Assembly (NCBI GenBank): GCA_022769285.1 | Contig: JALEKD010000025.1 | Location: forward strand, 1 to 64,000 | Length of the DNA: 64,000 bases | Reading direction: 5' to 3' | DNA from: Prevotella sp. | Lineage (GTDB): Bacteria > Bacteroidota > Bacteroidia > Bacteroidales > Bacteroidaceae | Part shown: positions 62,695-64,000 of the stretch, piece by piece | How the letters are laid out: each line of letters begins with the position of its first letter | Numbering within the stretch: the first letter of the stretch is position 1 | Made by a program: the position numbers and the translations under genes | The notes under the pieces: model-generated | Database searches by the model: none | What the model was told of the DNA's origin: nothing | What the model saw: the letters and a program-made list of their open reading frames with translations, nothing else

Positions 62695-64000
62695 CTACTC
62701 GTCCTCGGCAAAGAGGGGATCTTCGGGCATCACCATGACGGGCTTCTGTTCGGCCTCGCGGACGAGGGCCTCGGGTACGTACTCCTTGTTGACCACCAGG
62801 CGGAACATGTACTCATTGAACCAGCGGTTGGTCATAATGAAGCAACCCGCGAACCCATTGTCGGGGCCCCAGCTGTTCTCTACCTTCCACTTGATGGGGT
62901 TGCCCTGGGCATCGAGGTCTACGGCCGTAAGGGTCATGGCATGGGTGGAGCCACTGTCGAACGTTTCGATGCGCTGAGCCTTGTTCATGCCAAAGGTGGT
63001 ACCGAAGAGCGTACCATAGTCAAAGTTTTCGGTATCCAGATAGCCCCGCTTACGGTCCAGCTGCTTACCTACATCGTAACTGGAGTACATCTTGTGGCCG
63101 CCCTTGATGCTGGCAATGGCCAGGCGGGCTATCTCGTCCATGGGCAGGTTAAGGTATTTCCAGTTGTGACCATCGTAGGTGTGGCGGTCGTACTCTACCT
63201 CGTAGGTCTTGTGGTAAGGACGGCGCGGGTCGTTCATCACCATGATAAAGGTGCCGTTGAGCTTGCCGCCCACGGTAGCCTCGTAGAACGACTTGGGGGT
63301 GTACTTCTTAGCCGGAGCCACGGCCTTACCGTTCTTGTCGGTAAAGGCGTAGGTAAACTCCTGCACGGGCTCGCCGATGGTAAGCGCCAAGATGTGGTAG
63401 ATGGTGCCAAGCATCTCTACCTTACGGGCGCGGATGGCCTGGGGCTTCTTGCCGGCTGCCACCATGGCCCGCAATTCCAGGCCATACTCGCGCAGCTTAG
63501 AGGAGACCACCCTGGCCATACGGCTGGTATTGTCTGACGAGTAGGTCTCGGGCATTACCGACATGGGAACCAGTCCGTACTTCTCTGCCAAGTCTGCCAC
63601 ACCACAGAAAGTGCCACCATCGCTGATGGGATGCTGGAAGAAAAATCGCACGCGGGTATCGTCCATGGGCTTGCGGGCACAGTCTATCACACCCTGGAGC
63701 ATCAGATTGGCTTTTTCCAGCTGATCGTAGAAGAACAGGTACGCCTGCGAGTACTCTACCCGCAGTGTATCGGCATGGAGCTTGGCAAAGTTGGCACGCA
63801 GGACATTGAGACCCGAGAACATCCAACAGCGGCCAGAACTCTTCTGGTTATGGATGCTCTGGCGGGGAGTCTCGTTACTGAAGTAGGTGTCTACCTGGCG
63901 GGTAGAGGCGTAGGTCTTGGCCAGGTCGTCGATAGAGTTGGCGGCGATGGCGTTGGCCAAGGCCTTGTCAGAGGCCGCCGTGGGCTGCGCCTTGCGGATA
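62695..64000 (-). CDS. C1 family aminopeptidase (PepC/bleomycin hydrolase type), 5' end cut by window edge
   Basis: A papain-fold cysteine peptidase. The catalytic Cys is in SSGRCWMFSGLNVLR, the His in DSGSTHAMTLTAVD and the Asn in KVENSWGPDNGF. The track starts at a TTG, but the same frame stays open to the window edge (reading IRKAQPTAASDKALANAIAAN), so the true start and any signal peptide lie beyond 64000. About 434 residues are visible; the family is usually 440-480. The C-terminus (EDPLFAEDE) lacks the usual self-trimming end of cytosolic bleomycin hydrolases. It precedes the 1075-aa gene by 198 bp but is probably transcribed separately. Confidence 0.92.
   Translation of the reverse strand, partial: IRKAQPTAASDKALANAIAANSIDDLAKTYASTRQVDTYFSNETPRQSIHNQKSSGRCWMFSGLNVLRANFAKLHADTLRVEYSQAYLFFYDQLEKANLMLQGVIDCARKPMDDTRVRFFFQHPISDGGTFCGVADLAEKYGLVPMSVMPETYSSDNTSRMARVVSSKLREYGLELRAMVAAGKKPQAIRARKVEMLGTIYHILALTIGEPVQEFTYAFTDKNGKAVAPAKKYTPKSFYEATVGGKLNGTFIMVMNDPRRPYHKTYEVEYDRHTYDGHNWKYLNLPMDEIARLAIASIKGGHKMYSSYDVGKQLDRKRGYLDTENFDYGTLFGTTFGMNKAQRIETFDSGSTHAMTLTAVDLDAQGNPIKWKVENSWGPDNGFAGCFIMTNRWFNEYMFRLVVNKEYVPEALVREAEQKPVMVMPEDPLFAEDE

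Overview
The window is a chromosomal segment of a member of the Bacteroidota, most likely a Bacteroidales bacterium of the Prevotella type. The evidence is the gene set and the promoter style. It carries SprA of the type IX secretion system (T9SS), two proteins ending in T9SS sorting-like domains, an 1113-aa SecA with the long insertion usual in this phylum, a fused FeoA-FeoB, DUF3822, DUF5683, an Lnb/DUF4105 protein, and LpxB and LptC, which imply an LPS outer membrane. Promoters fit the Bacteroidetes pattern TTTG-N19/20-TAnnTTTG, and most genes lack strong Shine-Dalgarno sequences. No insertion sequence, prophage, CRISPR array or rRNA was found. There is one tRNA (Cys).

Layout from left to right. 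0.5-7.4 kb (minus): lnb-like gene, a degenerate alkaline-phosphatase-fold protein, secA, and an orphan ABC ATPase. 7.5-13.0 kb (plus): an outer-membrane protein, lptC, a CNNM/CBS membrane protein and a SurA/PpiD-like chaperone, an envelope-biogenesis run. 13.5-17.4 kb (plus): feoAB, L-serine dehydratase, a 51-aa FeoB-associated Cys-rich protein (absent from the ORF track), and tRNA-Cys. 17.7-19.2 kb: a T9SS-targeted protein whose signal peptide is out of frame at a G7 tract. 19.3-23.8 kb (minus): a GH3 glycosidase, lpxB and surE. 23.9-30.1 kb (plus): parA, parB, DUF5683, lytic transglycosylase, and the (p)ppGpp synthetase/hydrolase. 30.5-35.6 kb: merR divergent from alaS, a small exported peptide, and a RecD-like helicase. 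36.2-40.4 kb (plus): etfB, etfA, a DUF559 nuclease gene bracketed by GC-rich palindromic repeats, and an acyl-CoA dehydrogenase. 40.6-45.7 kb (plus): dnaG, a TPR protein and cardiolipin synthase. 45.7-47.6 kb (minus): a pseudopilin-like protein, DUF3822 and rsmD. 48.2-57.2 kb: a possible small RNA, superoxide reductase, sprA and ruvA. 57.4-58.8 kb (plus): diaminopimelate dehydrogenase and an FMN-binding protein. 59.3-64.0 kb (minus): a 1075-aa multidomain secreted protein and a C1 aminopeptidase cut by the right edge.

Most genes are core functions in arrangements expected for the phylum. The unusual signals are mostly outside the genes. (1) Five intergenic arrays, each of four or five degenerate units with a period of 21 bp (two helical turns), fall into two sequence families. 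(2) A 0.6-kb cassette sits between etfA and the acyl-CoA dehydrogenase: a DUF559 nuclease gene framed by inverted copies of a GC-rich palindrome. (3) A homopolymeric G tract inside a T9SS signal peptide could be a phase switch. (4) The phosphatase-fold protein beside lnb and secA has lost most of its metal ligands. (5) A terminator-ended, structured plus-strand element with no coding potential precedes the superoxide reductase. All family assignments come from reading the sequence; no database search was run.
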